From Bacteroidota bacterium (GTDB taxonomy: Bacteria > Bacteroidota > Bacteroidia > B-17B0 > B-17BO), in assembly GCA_025356715.1 (NCBI GenBank), contig JANXRU010000010.1:1-8277 (forward strand): a stretch of 8,277 nucleotides of DNA, in the 5' to 3' direction. Position 1 is the stretch's first letter. Every line of letters starts with the position of its first letter. Shown one piece after another: positions 1-7,768 of the stretch. A model generated the notes under the pieces. The model was not told the DNA's origin. It saw only the letters and a program-made list of their open reading frames with translations, and made no database searches. The position numbers and the translations under genes are program-made.

Positions 1-2
1 CA

Positions 3-965
3 ACGCCGGATGCTGAGGTACAACTTATTTTTGATGAAAAATCAGGAGATGTAATTAAAGCTAGAGGAGAAGGAAATTTGAATATGAAAATAAACTCCAA
101 AGGAAAATTTGATATGTTTGGTGATTATAATCTGACTTCGGGTGATTATTTATTTACGTTAGAAAATTTCATTACCAAAAAATTTGATATTCAAAAAGGA
201 AGTAACATTAAATGGAACGGCAACGTTTATAAAGCAGTTATTGATATAGAAGCTGTTTATAGACAGCGCGCCTCTGTTAGACCTATTTATCCAGCTGATT
301 CCTCTGGTAAACGCTATCCTGTAGAATGTAAATTATACATGCGTAATAAATTAACCCAACCAGATATTACGTTTGGTATTGATTTACCAACCATTGATGA
401 GAATTCTCGATCTATTATTAAAAGTATTTTATCAGATCCTAATGAATTGAATCGTCAAGTATTTTCGTTATTACTATTAAGAAGTTTTATTACACCAGTA
501 TCTGTTAGTGGAGGCGGTGGTATTAGCGCTTCTGGTGCAGCAGCAGCTACGGGTTCAGAAATGTTGAGTAATAAGTTAAGTAATTGGCTCAATGGAGTAA
601 CTAGAGATATTGATGTAGGTGTAAATTACAGGCCAGGTACAGGACTTAGTAACGACCAATTAGATCTTACACTCAATAAACAATTATTTAATAACCGTTT
701 AACCATTGATGGAAATTTTGGAGTAAATAATAATGCTAATAAAAGTAGCAATAGCAGTAATTTAATTGGAGATGTAACTATTGAATACAAACTCTCACAA
801 TCTGGTAGATACCGTGTAAAGGGCTTTAATCGTAGTAATGATAATACTCAGATTTTAAATAATGGAGGGCCTTTTACACAGGGAGTCGGTATTTTTTATA
901 GGGAAGAATTTGAAAATTTATCAGAGCTCTTTAGAAGGTATCTTAATAAAATCAAGAAAAAATAA
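3..965 (+). CDS. tamB: TamB-like translocation/assembly module, C-terminal part (5' end outside window)
   Basis: The frame is open from the first bases of the window, so this is the last 320 residues of a larger gene; the TTG at 78 is internal. Family knowledge: TamB proteins are inner-membrane-anchored, span the periplasm as a long beta-structured groove, and work with a BamA-family outer-membrane partner in outer-membrane assembly and lipid transport. Visible here is the conserved C-terminal (DUF490/TamB) domain. It has the GDYNLTSGDYLFTLENF stretch, KGSNIKWNGN, a TFGIDLPT stretch, a Gly/Ser/Ala-rich linker around 505-560, and the closing GVGIFYREEF...ELFRRYLNKI segment typical of Bacteroidota members. 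The C-terminus looks intact. No upstream partner gene is visible. It ends 24 bases from the convergent gene at 990-1964, and I see no good intrinsic terminator in that gap. Confidence 0.9.
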   Translation, partial: TPDAEVQLIFDEKSGDVIKARGEGNLNMKINSKGKFDMFGDYNLTSGDYLFTLENFITKKFDIQKGSNIKWNGNVYKAVIDIEAVYRQRASVRPIYPADSSGKRYPVECKLYMRNKLTQPDITFGIDLPTIDENSRSIIKSILSDPNELNRQVFSLLLLRSFITPVSVSGGGGISASGAAAATGSEMLSNKLSNWLNGVTRDIDVGVNYRPGTGLSNDQLDLTLNKQLFNNRLTIDGNFGVNNNANKSSNSSNLIGDVTIEYKLSQSGRYRVKGFNRSNDNTQILNNGGPFTQGVGIFYREEFENLSELFRRYLNKIKKK

Positions 966-989
966 GAGTAAATGGTATAAACTGTTAGC

Positions 990-1964
990 TTACACTTTCA
1001 CAAAATTTTTGTGCACCAATCCATTAAGTGTTTTTAATTCCAGATAGTATATTCCGCTTGGCAAGAAATTAGTTTTGAGTTTTACGTTTTGAGTAATTAA
1101 TACCTCGTTTAAAACTACTTGACCTAAAGCATTACTTATTTCAATGATTATGGGTTGTTCTGCTAGATTAAGCGAAGTCGAGAACTCAATATTTAAAACA
1201 TCATTAGCTGGGTTGGGATATACTTGAATTATATTTTTTTGAAACTCAGTTTCTTTAATACCTAATACATAATCGCAATAATTAGTAAGTCCCTTATATT
1301 TAAAATTAATTAATTGATTATCTCCATAACACCTTAAGGGCGTACTTGAACCAACATCCGTGTTATTAGTGCAAAAATTATATGGATCGAAGATATTAGT
1401 TTGTAAGTAACCAAAACGTTCATAGATAGTATCAGCTATTGGAGTGGTGGTTGTAACTCCCGAAAACCATTTTGATATGGACACTTTCTGCCATTTCAAA
1501 TTCACACCTTGTATTACCTTGTGTCCTGTGTCCATCACTGTAACCTGAGATTTTGGTCCTGTACAATTTGTAAAACTATTAGGAGAAGTCATCCATTTAT
1601 AACCAATAGGTGCAGAAAAATAATATAATGTATCAAAAGTTTGTGTTTGTACATTACCCGAACTTAGATAATCATTTACTAAAACAACATTATTACCAGT
1701 AGTATATGTATATATTTGAAAATCATATCCTACATGCAAGCCATCCCAACAATTTGAATAACGGTATCGCCTAATTGTTTGACAATTATTTCCAGCAATT
1801 AAAGAATCCTTATAATAATCATATTTACAGTATCCTTCGTTACAGCTCATAGGATCTAAAGCCAAAGTCCGATACCAATACGTTCCTAACATTGGAGCCC
1901 AACTTTGGGATTTTCCAACAAATACAACTGTTATAAAAACTATTAATAGTGTTAATTTTTTCAT
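990..1964 (-). CDS. Secreted protein of unknown function with T9SS type A sorting domain
   Basis: A 324-residue protein. Residues 1-20 form a Sec signal peptide (MKK, then a hydrophobic run, ending GKSQ before SWAP). The central region (about 21-245) begins with a WAPMLGTYWYR motif, followed by a stretch with DSLIAGNNCQTI and DTLYYFSAPIGYKW. This resembles a group of uncharacterised Bacteroidota secreted proteins that I know only by pattern. It carries about ten cysteines, so disulphides are plausible. Residues 248-324 are a T9SS type A C-terminal domain: VYPNPANDVLNIEFS, then ISNALGQVV, then LPSGIYYLEL, ending HKNFVKV. This tail directs export across the outer membrane and is normally cleaved. 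No catalytic motif is recognisable. The start codon lies 19 bases after the stop of the gene at 1984-3549, so the two are probably one transcription unit. There is no Shine-Dalgarno sequence; the region before the ATG is A/T-rich. Confidence 0.85.
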   Translation of the reverse strand: MKKLTLLIVFITVVFVGKSQSWAPMLGTYWYRTLALDPMSCNEGYCKYDYYKDSLIAGNNCQTIRRYRYSNCWDGLHVGYDFQIYTYTTGNNVVLVNDYLSSGNVQTQTFDTLYYFSAPIGYKWMTSPNSFTNCTGPKSQVTVMDTGHKVIQGVNLKWQKVSISKWFSGVTTTTPIADTIYERFGYLQTNIFDPYNFCTNNTDVGSSTPLRCYGDNQLINFKYKGLTNYCDYVLGIKETEFQKNIIQVYPNPANDVLNIEFSTSLNLAEQPIIIEISNALGQVVLNEVLITQNVKLKTNFLPSGIYYLELKTLNGLVHKNFVKV

Positions 1965-1983
1965 AGGTTATAATTTTTAAGGG

Positions 1984-3549
1984 TTAATTAATTATGAGTT
2001 TATGGGTGTATAAAACAATATTTTTTTTAATAATTGCTGCCATATAAAATCCTTTGGCAAATCCAGAAACATCTAAATTAAAGTTTTGATGGCAAATTAC
2101 TTGTCTTAGTATTTCTTTACCAGTTGCATCATACAATATTACATAGGTTGTGTTATCAAATTTATCTATAGGCTTTGATAATTGTATATTCACGATAGTG
2201 CTTGATGGATTAGGATATAACCACATACTTTGTTCATTATTAAGCGACAATTCATCTACGCTCACATCTAGCACACAATTAGGATTAAAACAACCATTGG
2301 TATCTGCTTTTACTAACCAGTTTTGTTGTTCCCAACTAGAAATGGTTGTACCTGTATATACAGGTAGGCTAGTTTGCCCCACACAATAATAACCATTAAT
2401 AGTTGGCGCTAAATCCAATAAATAATTATTTTTAGAAATAGAATCAGAAAAAGTTTCTTGGTAATTAAGGCTATCGCCATATTGGTTGGCTACAAGCATC
2501 GTAGCTATAAAAGTTCCTGATGGCTTAGATGCGTATGCTGTTACCGTATGTCCCAAGGCCATTATTTTTTTGCTAGAAGTTTCTAATATATTATACAACT
2601 GTATATCAGCTCTTGCAGTCCCATATAATTTTTGCCAAATAGTAGCGCCATTATGGCTATTAATTTTAGTAAGGCACTGTTTATTATAATTAGTGCCCCA
2701 AGGCGCATTTAATTGACTTACACAATAACCAGAGCTTACTACCAAATTACTATCACTTAACTCTATCATATCACCTAACGCATCTAAATAAGGCGTATTT
2801 ATAATTCGTTGCCACTTGATGTTAAAAGCAGTATCATATTTAGTTAGTTTAATATCCGAATAACCCCATGCAGGATATTCTAATAAATTTTCAACTGCTA
2901 CATAACAGCTATCTTTAGTTTTAATCAGTTTTGTAATTCCTCCAAATTGATTAGGAATTTGAAAAGTTTTTTTTAATAGTACATTCCCATTAAAATCCAC
3001 TTTCATGATGAAGGCATCTCCATTTACATCAAATTCAGTTGATTGACCGTAAAGTATAAGCTTATCCTTCGAAAGAAGACTACTGGTAAAAATAATAGCA
3101 GAATCATTAATATTGGCAAACGACTTATGCCAAATTGTATCCATATTTTTATTTAATTTCCATAACATTCCATGTGAATGTGGGGCAGTGCCTCCAGTAT
3201 AATCATCATATATACTGCCTGCAATAAATAGAGAGCTATCTGAATTATTAAAAACTATTTTAGAGTCTTTACTTACTGCTAATGATTTATTATTTAATGC
3301 AATATTTTTATAGTTAATAATGGAGCCTATAAGATCCAAGGCATATACGTCCATTTCCCATGGCGAGTTAACCAAAGCATTGATGCTCAATGCGAAATAT
3401 TGGTTGTATTTAGGTTGCATTGATACCATTGTATTTTGTCTTGTAGGTTGGCCAAAGGGTACATTGGTATATGTAGGCGGAGCCTGAGCTCTAATTAATA
3501 AACCATAGCCTAACAAAATTAAAAAAAATATTATTTTTTTCATCATCAT
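1984..3549 (-). CDS. Secreted beta-propeller-like protein with T9SS type A sorting domain
   Basis: A 521-residue protein. It opens with three consecutive ATG codons (MMMKK), so the exact start among them is open. Residues 1-22 are a signal peptide with cleavage likely after RAQ. The middle (about 30-430) shows repeated blade-like units of the form K-x-D-x-x-G/N-x-x-x-W/L-x-K-x-x, for example LNKNMDTIWHKSF, VDFNGNVLLKKTF, YDTAFNIKWQRI and INSHNGATIWQKLYG. These alternate with strands such as KIMALGHT and YCVGQT. This pattern is common in Bacteroidota surface proteins and predicts a beta-propeller, probably for binding; no enzyme motif is seen. A short Cys-containing linker (NGCFNPNC) leads to the sorting domain at 444-521, with LYPNPSSTIVNI, DATGKEIL and GFAKGFYMA, ending THKLIIN. 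The gene begins directly after the T-tract of the upstream terminator hairpin and is followed closely by the gene at 990-1964. Confidence 0.85.
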   Translation of the reverse strand: MMMKKIIFFLILLGYGLLIRAQAPPTYTNVPFGQPTRQNTMVSMQPKYNQYFALSINALVNSPWEMDVYALDLIGSIINYKNIALNNKSLAVSKDSKIVFNNSDSSLFIAGSIYDDYTGGTAPHSHGMLWKLNKNMDTIWHKSFANINDSAIIFTSSLLSKDKLILYGQSTEFDVNGDAFIMKVDFNGNVLLKKTFQIPNQFGGITKLIKTKDSCYVAVENLLEYPAWGYSDIKLTKYDTAFNIKWQRIINTPYLDALGDMIELSDSNLVVSSGYCVSQLNAPWGTNYNKQCLTKINSHNGATIWQKLYGTARADIQLYNILETSSKKIMALGHTVTAYASKPSGTFIATMLVANQYGDSLNYQETFSDSISKNNYLLDLAPTINGYYCVGQTSLPVYTGTTISSWEQQNWLVKADTNGCFNPNCVLDVSVDELSLNNEQSMWLYPNPSSTIVNIQLSKPIDKFDNTTYVILYDATGKEILRQVICHQNFNLDVSGFAKGFYMAAIIKKNIVLYTHKLIIN

Positions 3550-3580
3550 AAAAAAATGAGGGCAACGTTAGTTGCCCTCA
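3550..3580 (-). terminator. Intrinsic terminator of the metalloprotease gene
   Basis: A perfect 10-bp inverted repeat (3557-3566 with 3571-3580; arm GTTGCCCTCA on the plus strand) closes a 4-base loop. On the minus strand it is followed by seven T residues (3556-3550). It starts 7 bases after the stop codon of the gene at 3588-7244. The arms are far more GC-rich than the surroundings. The plus strand has no T-run after the hairpin, so it should act only on minus-strand transcripts. The T-tract runs straight into the ATG of the next gene at 3549. That gene must therefore be transcribed by readthrough, or from a promoter inside the 3' end of the upstream gene, or as a leaderless or very short-leader message. 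Confidence 0.85.
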
Positions 3581-3587
3581 AAAAAGA

Positions 3588-6500
3588 TTATTCAATAATT
3601 AATTTTTGTTTATCTATTACTTTACCATCTACTACTAAATTCACTAAATACAAGCCTGCTGTAAAGCCTTGAGTTTGTATGGTTTGTGCTGCAGAATTCA
3701 TATCTAATTTTTGTGTCAATATTATTTTGCCCGTGATATCAAATACAACTACTTCAGCATTAGTATATATAGCATCACTAGTAAAATACAAATGAGTAAC
3801 ACCATTTGTTGGGTTAGGATATAATTTAAATAATGTAGAGGTTAGTATAGGTTCAGTTACCTCTTCTTTTGTATTACCTAACCGACTAGTTGATACCGCA
3901 GTTGGCAAACTCATATATTCGCTATATTTATAATTAAACACCTGTTTAAGTATTGATTGAGCATTACTGTATGCTTCATTACATTGTCTGGAATCACAAG
4001 CTGCCATTTGTTCCAAAGTAGTTTTGGTTGCTATATCTGTTTTAATAGTATAAACACTACTTGTTTGTTGTTTTAAAGTAATGATTAATTTTTGCAATTT
4101 ACAAAATTCATCCAAGGTACCACCTGCTGCTGTTTTTATATCAGCTATTAAAGTAGTAGCTTCTGCATATTTACCCAAAGCTACATAGCCAGATAGTAAA
4201 CGGCACTGAGATTCATAACGGTTATCTGCTTTCATTAAAGCAATTATAGCTTGCTCATTTATTCCATTAATGGTATCACTTAATAAGGTACGTGTAACTT
4301 CATCCACAATATAACCCTTTTGTTGATTCAAATCGGCTATTTTCCCATTTAATACCTCCATAGCAGACGGTATCGTTGTAGCTTGTTGCTCTGATAAATC
4401 GTGCATAATACCATTAGGTAAATTACGATTTAAAATAGCCTGCCATACTGCTATCGATACTGGTTTATTTTTATCATGGATGTCTTTTATATGGCCATTT
4501 GGCGTATTCGCTTTACTAAAATAAGCTATCAATACGGCATCACTCAAATACGGACTTTTTTGTTCTACTATATTTTTAAGATTACCAGCACTTATGGTGC
4601 TGGTAATCGTGCTTAATAATCCTTGTGAATTACCGCCATCTATCTTAGCTTTAAGTGCTGTTATAGATGCTGTATTAACAGCGATTACCTGTTGAGCATA
4701 AGCTACTGTCTTTGGTCCACCCGAACCAATGGTTACATCAAATAAACTAACTGGACACATTGAATTAGCATTATATGTAGTAAAAATATTACTAGGAGCC
4801 AAAGTTGGATCATAGTAAACAGGTGTAGTAGCAGCAGACGGATTATAATAATACTGAAAAGTACCAACAGGATTACTAGATCCTGAACCAACTGAATTAT
4901 ACCTATCGTTAAAATCAGTTTTATAAGCTGAGCTATTTGTATGAGAAAATAAATTATTAGCTCCCCGTGTTGTAGAACCTTGCATTTTATCTATACTACC
5001 ATTAGTAAAGCCCTGAATTCCCATATTGATGTTGAGTAAATTTAAGCCCGTACTACCTTGCCCATAAGAGTTACATTTTAGTTTTAAGCCATCGCCTATA
5101 CTTGCACCTTGATTATCTCCATATATTGTAGTTCCAGCACTCATCCTATTCATATTATTACGGTAAATAGTATTGTTTAAGCCATTTGTACCATTAACTA
5201 CAATTCCCGTAGCATCAGATAACCCAAAACTAGGTACGTAGGTTGTAAAAATTGTATTGTTTGAAATATCATAAGCCGAAGAGTTATCAGAATAAATACC
5301 ATAAGGTAAAAATGGAGCGTTAGTTGTGCCGGCTCCAAGACCTACATTGATGCGATTATTAGTAAGGCTTGCGTTATATGTACCACCAATATATACGCCA
5401 CGGTTACATCCTACAAAATCATTATCGTTTACTTTAACATTACTAAAAGGAGAAGCATTTTGAACATAAACCCCATAATGCAAATTAGTGAACGTAGATG
5501 CATTATTTGTACTCCAAGCTGTACAGCCTGTAGCATAATTATAAAGTGTACAGCCAGATTTGTATCTATCTATAATATAGCTAGCATCATAACTATTAAT
5601 ACCATTACCTCTTTTATCTATTGATGGGACAATAGGATTGGTATTACGGTATGTATTACCATAAAACTTCACGCCCTCAACAGCCCAAAGTGATACAAAG
5701 GCATCAGGATATTGGTTATTTGGATCTTTTAACACAGAATTTGTTTCAAATAAAGTATTATAAAAATAACCAATATTATTGATAGTATTACCGATACTAT
5801 TTTTATTATGATAAGCTAAATAACCAACGCCTTTCCAGTTATTGATAAACTTAGCATTATTACATCTAATAATACCACCAAAGTAGCCGCCCCAATCGAG
5901 ATCACCATTATCAAAAAATTTACCCGTACTGATGCCAACAGCTGCGTCACGAATAGTTCCCTGATTAATTACATCAACAATTCCTTGATTAGGAGCTAAA
6001 CCACTTACAATGGTTTGAGGCTGGGCTGAATTACCCCACACCTGTATACCGCTCCAGTTGCTTCCCCACGCATATACTTCTCCACCATCAATAATTAATT
6101 TAGCGCCACGTTCTACAACAATACGACCATTATTAGCCATTCCAACTTTACATTTGATAGTAAGAGTAGAGCCTGATTTAACAACAATATCTTCATACAT
6201 TTGTATATCAAAATCCCAAACTTCGTTGGCTGTAATTAGCCAAGGAGCAATAGTACTTGATGTCATTTCTTTTGCAAATTTTCGGATACCTGTTCCTATT
6301 AAATGCATATTACGATTTCTTCTGCCCATTTGTAAAGGCGATATCCAATCATTCTGACCACCACTCATTAAATTATTACTAGTATTTGGATAAGCTTCAT
6401 AACAAGCGTTACAAGGACTAGAACCAGATGTGCACATCGTATTGTTAATGGGAAATACATCAGATAAAAAATCCGGATTAGTGCAGTCTAAATTCTCAGG

Positions 6501-7244
6501 ACAACAACTTGCTTGATATGTATGGTATAAGCCAAAAGCATGTCCAATTTCATGTCTTAAATGAGATTGTAAAAACCAACTATCGTTCCATACGAATGAA
6601 TGTATAAAAGGAGCACCATTGTATCCACTTGTATAACCAGAAGCAGACCCATAACTTCCACTATTAAATATTATAGGTAGTCCTTCGTCCGTTACATTAG
6701 GATGTTGGCTATTTAAATATGTCATAATATCATTATCATTAGTTGACACATTCATCGCATCATCATTATATACATAAATATTAGTGAGTTCATAATTTAT
6801 TTTAGAATCAAAAATATAATTATTGCTTAATAAAGTACCTGTGCTGTATGTTGCATTTCTTTGACCACTATAACGGTCAAAAGCATTATGCATCCATGCA
6901 GCTGCATCTGTTAATGCCGTTATACCTGACGCACCTAACCAAGGACCAGATGTACCATTACTATTTTGAATAACGTGAAATGTTATTTTTACAGTAATTA
7001 CAGGTGAATTTGTTGTAGGGACATAATTCGATTGTAATGAATACTTATTAATATAAGCAGGAGAAGATGCAGTACAAATCGCAGCAACTGTTTTTGCAAC
7101 TGTATTAATCTCTGGTAACACCCCACCACAATTAGCAGGTGAGTTAGCTGGATTTTGGGCAACAGTATAATTGCTACCTAACATTAATAAACAGGATGTA
7201 AATCCATACCTGATACTTTTTTTAAAATTTAGTTTTTGTTTCAT
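3588..7244 (-). CDS. Secreted metzincin (M43/pappalysin-like) zinc metalloprotease with predicted beta-helix, helical region and T9SS sorting domain
   Basis: A 1218-residue protein from the ATG at 7244. The frame is open to an ATG at 7322, but the 7244 start puts a proper signal peptide (1-30, ending TVAQ) at the N-terminus. Residues about 75-320 form a protease domain. HEIGHAFGLYH at 231-241 is the full HExxHxxGxxH zinc motif (ligands H231, H235, H241; catalytic E232), and Met293 in NNLMSGG is the likely Met-turn. Preceding strands such as KINYELTNIYV and a cysteine-rich insert after the motif resemble peptidase family M43, but the usual GDxVxDTP and NYMDY signatures are altered. Residues about 345-800 are rich in short Asn/Gly strands (SGSTLTIKC, IVVERGAKLIIDGG, LTNNRINVG), suggesting a right-handed beta-helix. 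About 845-1125 is helical, partly TPR-like (LLSGYVALGKYAEATTLI). Residues 1141-1218 are a type A sorting domain (LYPNPTNGVTHLYF, ending KQKLIIE). Protease activity is inferred; the substrate is unknown. Confidence 0.87.
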   Translation of the reverse strand: MKQKLNFKKSIRYGFTSCLLMLGSNYTVAQNPANSPANCGGVLPEINTVAKTVAAICTASSPAYINKYSLQSNYVPTTNSPVITVKITFHVIQNSNGTSGPWLGASGITALTDAAAWMHNAFDRYSGQRNATYSTGTLLSNNYIFDSKINYELTNIYVYNDDAMNVSTNDNDIMTYLNSQHPNVTDEGLPIIFNSGSYGSASGYTSGYNGAPFIHSFVWNDSWFLQSHLRHEIGHAFGLYHTYQASCCPENLDCTNPDFLSDVFPINNTMCTSGSSPCNACYEAYPNTSNNLMSGGQNDWISPLQMGRRNRNMHLIGTGIRKFAKEMTSSTIAPWLITANEVWDFDIQMYEDIVVKSGSTLTIKCKVGMANNGRIVVERGAKLIIDGGEVYAWGSNWSGIQVWGNSAQPQTIVSGLAPNQGIVDVINQGTIRDAAVGISTGKFFDNGDLDWGGYFGGIIRCNNAKFINNWKGVGYLAYHNKNSIGNTINNIGYFYNTLFETNSVLKDPNNQYPDAFVSLWAVEGVKFYGNTYRNTNPIVPSIDKRGNGINSYDASYIIDRYKSGCTLYNYATGCTAWSTNNASTFTNLHYGVYVQNASPFSNVKVNDNDFVGCNRGVYIGGTYNASLTNNRINVGLGAGTTNAPFLPYGIYSDNSSAYDISNNTIFTTYVPSFGLSDATGIVVNGTNGLNNTIYRNNMNRMSAGTTIYGDNQGASIGDGLKLKCNSYGQGSTGLNLLNINMGIQGFTNGSIDKMQGSTTRGANNLFSHTNSSAYKTDFNDRYNSVGSGSSNPVGTFQYYYNPSAATTPVYYDPTLAPSNIFTTYNANSMCPVSLFDVTIGSGGPKTVAYAQQVIAVNTASITALKAKIDGGNSQGLLSTITSTISAGNLKNIVEQKSPYLSDAVLIAYFSKANTPNGHIKDIHDKNKPVSIAVWQAILNRNLPNGIMHDLSEQQATTIPSAMEVLNGKIADLNQQKGYIVDEVTRTLLSDTINGINEQAIIALMKADNRYESQCRLLSGYVALGKYAEATTLIADIKTAAGGTLDEFCKLQKLIITLKQQTSSVYTIKTDIATKTTLEQMAACDSRQCNEAYSNAQSILKQVFNYKYSEYMSLPTAVSTSRLGNTKEEVTEPILTSTLFKLYPNPTNGVTHLYFTSDAIYTNAEVVVFDITGKIILTQKLDMNSAAQTIQTQGFTAGLYLVNLVVDGKVIDKQKLIIE

Positions 7245-7534
7245 ATATTTTGTTTTAAAATTGTTCAACAAGATTTCTGAAAAATTCGTCGATAGCCAAA
7301 CCAAAAACCATGTTTCGTACACCCTATATGGTTGTATAATGAAAAAAATAAGAATATAACATGAAGCAAATGGAAGCTACTATATTATAAAATAGAAAAA
7401 CATCTTTTAGATTATAAAAATTTAGTTTTTTAACCTAAACTCTAATAATATCTATTCAAACTCTTATCATTCAAGTTTGAATCCACTGGGATGTTTTTTT
7501 TATTATTAAAATGTAAAACTATTTGTGTTAAAAG
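7245..7534 (-). other. Long AT-rich leader region upstream of the metalloprotease gene, with inverted repeats
   Basis: No credible gene lies here. If the candidate promoter at 7535-7568 is used, this is a 5' leader of about 285 bases. It contains a perfect 9-bp inverted repeat (ATTCAAACT at 7454-7462 with AGTTTGAAT at 7474-7482, 11-base loop). A second 9-bp pair encloses it (AAAAACATC at 7396-7404 with GATGTTTTT at 7490-7498), and a weak 5-bp hairpin lies between (7421-7425 with 7435-7439). The nested layout could fold in RNA, but the base composition makes chance pairs likely. No known riboswitch class is recognised. There is no Shine-Dalgarno sequence before the ATG at 7244; the preceding bases are A-rich, as is usual in Bacteroidota. 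Confidence 0.4.
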
Positions 7535-7568
7535 CAAATTTAGTTTTAGGATAGCTTATATCATTCAA
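7535..7568 (-). promoter_or_regulatory. Candidate Bacteroidota promoter for the metalloprotease gene
   Basis: On the minus strand the bases at 7542-7535 read TAAATTTG, a full match to the Bacteroidota -7 consensus TAnnTTTG. A TTG at 7568-7566 lies 23 bases upstream as a possible -33 element, at the long end of the accepted spacing. This was the only full match to the -7 consensus on this strand that I found between the start codon and about 7600. It implies a leader of about 285 bases. A weak plus-strand match (TAGTTTTA at 7541-7548) overlaps it, so divergent promoters are conceivable. This is motif matching only. Confidence 0.3.
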
Positions 7569-7588
7569 TCAACAATCAGCCATACTCA

Positions 7589-7768
7589 ATGTCCCTTCAA
7601 CAAGTAACTAAAGCTAACGTAGTTGTATTAATTCTACTAATAATAGCAACCTTAGCATATTATTATGGACTAAGTTCTCCATACTTAGCATTAAGCATGC
7701 AATGCTTGGCGTCAAGCAACTCATCATTGGCATTACTATCTAAAAACCTGGCGCCAATATATCAATGA
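7589..7768 (+). CDS. Possible small membrane protein with heptapeptide-repeat tail (doubtful)
   Basis: An ATG at 7589 opens a 59-codon frame that stops with TGA at 7766. Residues about 11-28 (VVVLILLIIATLAYYYGL) are a continuous hydrophobic segment that could be a transmembrane helix or signal anchor. The rest runs into the 21-bp array and becomes a seven-residue repeat: YLALSMQ, CLASSNS, SLALLSK, NLAPIYQ. I do not recognise a family. Points in favour are the hydrophobic segment lying just before the repeats and the in-phase reading. Points against are the small size, the lack of a clear promoter or ribosome-binding site, and the fact that AT-rich DNA readily encodes hydrophobic runs. It ends tail-to-tail over the end of the minus-strand ORF 7740-8057. 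Confidence 0.22.
   Translation: MSLQQVTKANVVVLILLIIATLAYYYGLSSPYLALSMQCLASSNSSLALLSKNLAPIYQ

Noticed and set aside
999..1013. Palindrome CACAAAATTTTTGTG as a terminator of tamB or the convergent gene
   Set aside because: The loop would be a single base and the site is inside the sorting-domain coding sequence with no following T-run beyond the arm itself.
862..1047. Plus-strand 61-codon ORF spanning the tamB 3' end
   Set aside because: It overlaps tamB in another frame and runs into the convergent gene; it has no features of its own.
2150..2689. Plus-strand ORFs at 2150-2389 and 2486-2689
   Set aside because: They lie wholly opposite the propeller gene, have no recognisable domains, and look like antisense shadows.
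6058..6357. Plus-strand 99-codon ORF
   Set aside because: It is antisense to the beta-helix and protease junction of the large gene, which has clear domain evidence on the other strand.
7245..7322. N-terminal extension of the metalloprotease gene to the ATG at 7322
   Set aside because: The extra 26 residues would sit before a good signal peptide that begins at the 7244 ATG, and they show no motif of their own.
7454..7501. Plus-strand intrinsic terminator (9-bp hairpin followed by T8)
   Set aside because: The hairpin is AT-rich with an 11-base loop, and the T-run starts 11 bases after the stem. No plus-strand gene lies upstream to terminate.
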